In this document: positions 42,906-47,233 of the stretch, in pieces | How positions within the stretch are numbered: the first letter of the stretch is position 1 | How the letters are laid out: every line of letters begins with the position of its first letter | Assembly (NCBI GenBank): GCA_963575745.1 | Contig: CAUYUJ010020584.1 | Span: forward strand, 12,501 to 59,733 | Direction: 5' to 3' | DNA length: 47,233 nt | DNA from: Prorocentrum cordatum | Taxonomy: Eukaryota > Sar > Dinophyceae > Prorocentrales > Prorocentraceae | Notes under the pieces: model-generated | What the model was told of the DNA's origin: nothing | What the model saw: the letters and a program-made list of their open reading frames with translations, nothing else | Databases searched by the model: none | Made by a program: the position numbers and the translations under genes

Positions 42906-43043
42906 GGTACTGATACGGATACCCCCTGCACCCCCCGGGGGGGCGTTCTGACCAGAACTTCGAGGCGAATCCAGCGGTGGCGACGAGGGCCGCCCAGGAG
43001 GCCCCAAAAGGGGAAAACGGCAGAAGGGTAACGGTGTGGGTAC
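42906..43043. mobile_element. element with GGTAC terminal inverted repeats, copy 2
   Basis: Collinear with 40822-40961. Shared interior words include GCGTTCTGACCAGAA, TTCGAGGCGAATC, GGTGGCGACGAGGGCC and CCCAGGAGGCCCC. The ends GGTACTGATACGG and GGTACCCACACCG (reverse complement of the right end) are recognisably inverted but more decayed than in copy 1. A GGGAAACC word lies on its left, as in copy 1. Confidence 0.55.
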
Positions 43044-43559
43044 CTGTTCCTCCTCTGACCGGCGTCGGGCGAGGACGGGGAAGGAAAGGGGGGCGGGGAA
43101 GGGAGGGGGGTGGGCTCGAAGCCCTTGGGGCTCCGCCAGGGCATGGCCACCGGCAAGGCCACCACGAGGCGGATGCGCTCTGCAGCCGTGCCCGCCCGCG
43201 GCCCGGGCCGGGCCGGAGGGGGGCGCGGAGGGTTCGAGGGAGTACCGGTCGGCTTTCTGACACGCGGCTGATGGAGGCTGGTGCGGCGGCGAGCCCACGG
43301 GAGGAAGTCAGAGGGGGCGGGCCTTGCCAGAAGACTCTTATGGGACGCACAGATGCATACTAATTCGATATGTCCTCCTTGGAGGCGCGCGTCCGACCCG
43401 AACATACAGTAGACCCATCTTGTAATATAATTTCCCGAGCGGCCTGGCCAGATAGCGCCCGCCAAAACGCATATACTATTATAAGATTTCTCGGTGCGCG
43501 CGTCGCCCCTTGGGGGGTGACGCACATATAGAAATATGTTGGGTGACACCGATATCAGG

Positions 43560-43670
43560 GCGTCCGGCCCTCCGAGAAGTTTTCTGAGCCTTCTCCGAAG
43601 ATGGAGGCGGCTTCTCGGAAGGTCGGAGGGCTTCTGAGAAGCCCCACCGCCGTCAGAGAAGGCCAGCACC
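43560..43670. repeat. degenerate TTCTC/GAGAA repeats with inverted symmetry
   Basis: Several CCGAGAAG, CTTCTCGGAAGG and CTTCTGAGAAGCC words in both orientations. GGCTTCTC (about 43608) and GAGAAGCC (about 43635) can pair as a hairpin. No gene. Confidence 0.5.
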
Positions 43671-44394
43671 CCCTCACTTCCCCTGGGCTCGCCGACGACT
43701 GGTGCACCTCGAGCTGTTAATGTAAGCCAAGAAGGCGAACGACTCTGGGCGGCGAGACATCCTGGACGATCAGGACTGCAATCCCGTGACCTACCCAAAG
43801 GACGAGGTTGGTTGACGAGCACGAGCACGAGCATTAACGGAATGATGGCCTTCGAGGAAGAAAAGTATTGCCCACCCCTGAGAGATAGAGGAGTTCGGAG
43901 ACCTCCACGTCCAAAGCAAGCGGCGTCCAACAGCTATGTGTTGTTCAACTTACTCACACCAGACTTCTAGAGCGGAGGTGGTTTGGGGCGCTGCCTCTTC
44001 CAATCCCTTCTTCCTCTTCGGGGAAGGGCTTCATCACTGCTCCCCATGAACAATCACCCCCTCCCCCACCCGACCGGCAGCCAACCCGGACCCATGAGAC
44101 CCCCCCACCATCCGTCAAAAACCATACAACATGCGCAGGCGCCCTGCGACCGCTTTGCATCGGTGCTTGACAGGTGCGGCAGCAGTGCCCTTCTTTTTGC
44201 CATGCCAACACCCCTCAACAATACAACAGTACGCTCTGCGGCATCAGGGCCACCGCCCGTCGAAAAAACGTGCAAACTGCACTTCGCGACTAAATCTGGT
44301 TCATGCGAGAACACACCGCAACCACTTTGCATTTGCTTTCTTGATTGTTCGCCGGCTTTCGGCAAAGATGGTGGAGGCCAACATGCTTCCCTAT

Positions 44395-44600
44395 GTGCGT
44401 TGGCCAACCTGGCACACTCTGCGCGTGCCCCGAACGTAGCGCACCTGACGCGGCTGGAGCATGCGGCACACTTGGCGCACGTGGAGCACGTGGCACATCT
44501 GGCGAACCAGGCGTGCCTGGTACGCTTGTACCGTAGGAGCTTCTGGCGCCGCTGGTGCGCGTGGCGCGCCTGGCACGCGAGGCGCACCTCGCCCCAGAGT
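44395..44600 (+). repeat. 9-bp-period imperfect repeat with collagen-like reading
   Basis: Units such as GGCGCACGT GGAGCACGT GGCACATCT. In one frame the translation is Gly-X-Y-like (GARGARGTSGEPGVPGTL), and further on a second frame gives GASGAAGARGAPGTRGAP. No signal peptide or long frame supports a real collagen-like gene. Confidence 0.55.
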
Positions 44601-45059
44601 CGCGCACCTGGGTTCTGTATTGGTTCCCAGTAGGCTGTTCATTCAAAGACGACCGCTGAAAGTGTTGAGACTCGGGTACTACGTATGTGTTGGGAGGGCG
44701 GGTGGGAGTGAGCCAAACAGTTTGCGTCTGAGAGAGGCCTCTTGACCCCTCCACCCTCCCCCCTTCCCCTGGAACTGGACGGGGGGGCGTGGCGAAAAAT
44801 CAAAAAAACAAAAATACCCAAAATAATTCCAAAATAACCTCAGATAACATAAATTGACCTTCAATACGGCTCACGATACCTTAAAATTGGCGCGATATGA
44901 CTTCCAACATGCCCCAAAAGGATCCAAGATCGATCGAAGACGGGTCTACGTGGCCTCGGAGCCCTCTCAGGGCGCCTCCAAGAGGCCCAAATCCGTCCAA
45001 CCAGTAAGGAACATCGACGTGGTTTGCCTTCTCACTTTTTCGCTTCCAGTGGGCCTCCG

Positions 45060-45335
45060 AAGGCTCAAGATGGCTCCAAGATGGCCCAAAAGGACCCCAA
45101 GAGGGTCCCAAGAGGGACCCAAGAGGGCTCCAAGACGTCCCCGAGAGCGCCTAAGAGCGCTCCAAAAGCGCCCCAAGAGGGCCCCAAGAGGCGATTCTAG
45201 GGGCTCGGGGGAGGACCCTACGTAAGGACCCCCCCTTCTTGGATCGATATTCTCCAAGAGGGCCCCAGGAGGGGCACCGGGGCTCCCAAGAGGGCATCGA
45301 GAGAGCCCCAAGAGGGCCCCAAGAGGGCCCCATTC
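45060..45335. repeat. CCCCAAGAGGG-type array (third occurrence)
   Basis: Degenerate 10-12 bp units: GGCCCCAAGAGGG, GGTCCCAAGAGGG, GCTCCAAGA. Same family as 8578-8730 but more diverged, reading LGASWGPLG-like on the minus strand. Confidence 0.85.
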
Positions 45336-46889
45336 CAGAATGGCCCCTTATCAGAGTCCCAAGATAGGCCGAGAAAGCTGCCAAAAGGCTCCGAGATCGA
45401 AAGATCCGCGAAAGTGCTTGTGGATGACTCCTGGGCCTGCTCAGGCTGATCCCGCTCTTCGGTTTCACGGATGCCCCCCCCTTTGTTCGACTGCATGCTC
45501 TAACACTTCTCTGATCAATGCAACTCGCCTGGGCATCGTTACTGAATGGGCTGGTGAGGATACTTTTTTTGATCTGCGGCCCGCAAGAAAGAGTCCAGAG
45601 GGCGTGTCAATCGGGCTGACTGGGGCACAGAGCCAGACTGGTGAGGATACGTGAAGCGTCAAGAATTCCTCCTCACCCTTCTGCTCTTCCTGTATGTGTG
45701 TGCATCCGCAGCCATCTCAAGTGTAAGCTACGGTCGCGCTGGCGAAACTACATCCCTTGTCGAAATGACACTGGCTTTGGATATTGGGGGTCGGAATCGG
45801 AAGACTAATCTCGTCACAGAACTTCTGGTTAGTGACTTCGCAGCAGCTTATGTAGCCATATGTACGACTCGCCACGCCACACTGTCCTATAAGCCACGTG
45901 GACCACGCGTTCCAAAGCTCAATGGTTACCAGTGTCGAGGTGCGTATGACAGAACCGATACACACAAGCGACACTTTTGAAGAATGCACCCTTGCCGCGA
46001 ACGAACCTCTGATTCAGACGACCCGAAGTGTGCACCCTCAGAAAAAAAAGGGGGCGGGAAGGGCAAACGTAAGGAGGGAGCGGGGAACGGGAGAGGAACG
46101 TGGAAAGGGAGCGGGAGCGAAAAAGGGAAGTTGGGAAGGATGGGGGAGGGGGAGGGGGAGGGGGAAGTCGGAGGCAGGGAGAAAGCCTTGGAAGGTGAAA
46201 AAGGCGGTCAGCAGCAGTGCAAATCGAGTGGAAGCCGCCTGATATCTGATGTAGAACACGCGGCAGTCTGTGAGGACGACCACATGCCTCGTGGAGCTGA
46301 AGAGCCACGCCAGCAGCAGAATGAATCCTGCATACCCGAGGATCTACTGGCCACTGCTCGAAATCAGAGCTGCCCTCCCTCAAAACTTGCACCGTGGCGC
46401 CAACTCCCCAAGGCGCAGACGGCCGTCCAGGTGACAACATGATGGCGCAGAAATGTGCCCTCGGCGGTGAAAAAAAACGTGTGGTGGGACACCTGGTGAA
46501 TCCCAAGTAGACAACACGTATGATGTATCTCAATAGTATGATGTATCTCAATAAACGGTTGGCGCGGTCGCGCGAAGATGAAGCTGCCACGCCTTACTGT
46601 GAATTTGGCGTAGGTGGGATGTCCAAACTGTGTGATTGCAATTGAGATGAAACGGGGGGTCATCGATGGCGTTGTCACAGCTTGCGATCGTTCGAAGCAG
46701 TGTAAAGGAAACCTGTGGGCATGGAATCAACGAAGGTCAGAGAGACGTTTGAGAAGCAACAATAACTGGAAACCCGTAGCGTCGTAAGAAGCAGGTGCGA
46801 TAGAACTACCTAAACACGATTGCGTTGCTGAAGGCATCGATCAGAAGGGTTGGCCAATGGGGCGCGTCGCAGCTTCTCGCGTAATTTGT
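45336..46889. other. mixed region, no gene supported
   Basis: Lower GC than its neighbours around 45650-46000. Holds a GGGAGG/GGAGC purine-rich stretch (46070-46190) and an exact 18-bp tandem duplication GTATGATGTATCTCAATA (46518-46553). Open frames on both strands overlap and have no recognisable domain. Confidence 0.45.
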
Positions 46890-46894
46890 TCGGT

Positions 46895-47233
46895 CTCAGG
46901 AGGGCCCCCAGAGGGGCCAAGAGGGCCAAGATGCCCCAAAGATGGTCACAGAGGGCCCCGAATCGCTGAACACTCGGTCCAAGACGCCTGAGATGGTCTC
47001 AAGTCTACCCAAAATGATCCTAAGACGTCCCCAAAGACCTCCAAGAGGGCTCAGAAGAGGGCCACTGGAGGCAAACTTCATTGATTGTTCCGTAGGCGTT
47101 TCCCAACACGGCCCCTACAGTGCCCCAAGACGGCCCAAGACTCCCAAGCACCCAAGATGGGCTCCAAGACGACCCTGAAGCGCCCCAAGAGGGTCCCAAA
47201 ACGGCCCCACAGCTCCCAAGATGCTTTCCGCCT
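46895..47233. repeat. CCCCAAGAGGG-type array (fourth occurrence), running off the window
   Basis: Diverged GGCCCCAAGA, GGTCCCAAAA and CTCCAAGAGGG units. The TTCATTGATTGTTCCG word near 47080 recalls AATCATTGATTGTAC inside the spacer at 9068, suggesting the arrays at 8.6-9.4 kb and here come from one larger repeat. Confidence 0.75.

Noticed and set aside
42125-43930. 601-codon minus-strand open frame
   Set aside because: Most of it is the Leu/Pro/Ser translation of the (GGA)n tract and of the GGTAC element. No domain is present. Triplet repeats hold the frame open.
45651-45980. Small secreted protein with a hydrophobic leader
   Set aside because: The leader (FLLTLLLFLYVCASAA) looks like a signal peptide, but the frame begins with GTG, has no ATG before it and a stop lies three codons upstream. 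The opposite strand is also open.

Overview
The window looks like a piece of a dinoflagellate nuclear genome. It is eukaryotic and GC-rich, and no bacterial operons are visible. Most of the DNA is simple-sequence tracts ((CAA)n, (ATC)n, (GGA)n/(CCT)n) and degenerate minisatellites. Several traits match what is known of dinoflagellates: arrays of the CCCCAAGAGG type, an endonuclease/exonuclease/phosphatase (EEP) fold protein of the kind expanded there, a decayed non-LTR retrotransposon, and terminal exons bordered by repeat-filled introns. The assignment is an inference from overall character. No complete spliced-leader relic, rRNA or convincing tRNA was found by eye.

Layout. 1-5.3 kb: a GC-rich minisatellite, then the first run of a modular repeat system in which non-coding bodies (type A, about 0.8-1.2 kb; type B, about 0.6-1.1 kb) are joined by (CAA)n tracts. 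5.4-7.5 kb: microsatellites, the 3'-terminal exon of a helicase-like gene (minus strand) and a 100-base assembly gap lying in a 73-bp repeat. 7.5-13.7 kb: a minus-strand gene zone with an unrecognised terminal exon, the 730-codon EEP-domain frame carrying in-frame copies of a dispersed 19-mer, CCCCAAGAGG arrays, and a 73-bp array split by 0.8 kb of CCT repeats. 13.7-18.8 kb: GC-rich, less repetitive DNA with several minus-strand open frames of unknown identity. 18.9-20.2 kb: (ATC)n. 20.3-29.3 kb: the main modular array, order B-B-B-A-A-B-B-A, all in one orientation. 29.3-35.4 kb: GC-rich DNA with two arrays of an 89-bp repeat and GGA/CCT tracts. 35.5-37.3 kb: a frameshifted non-LTR reverse transcriptase on the minus strand whose YADD motif now reads YAGV, followed by a third 89-bp array. 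37.7-38.3 kb: (GAT)n. 38.4-43.1 kb: CCT/GGA tracts, a foldback element with about 44-bp arms, and two diverged copies of a 140-bp element with GGTAC terminal inverted repeats. 43.1-47.2 kb: mixed low-complexity DNA, a 9-bp-period repeat, and two more CCCCAAGAGG-type arrays.

Very few genes can be supported. The best are the EEP frame (11700-9508) and the helicase terminal exon (7085-6603), both on the minus strand. Nearly all other long open frames are by-products of trinucleotide repeats, which stay open in several frames at once. The most interesting material is the repeat biology: the (CAA)n-linked modular array with conserved stem-loops, the 19-mer that lies both outside genes and in frame inside a coding sequence, and the small inverted-repeat elements.
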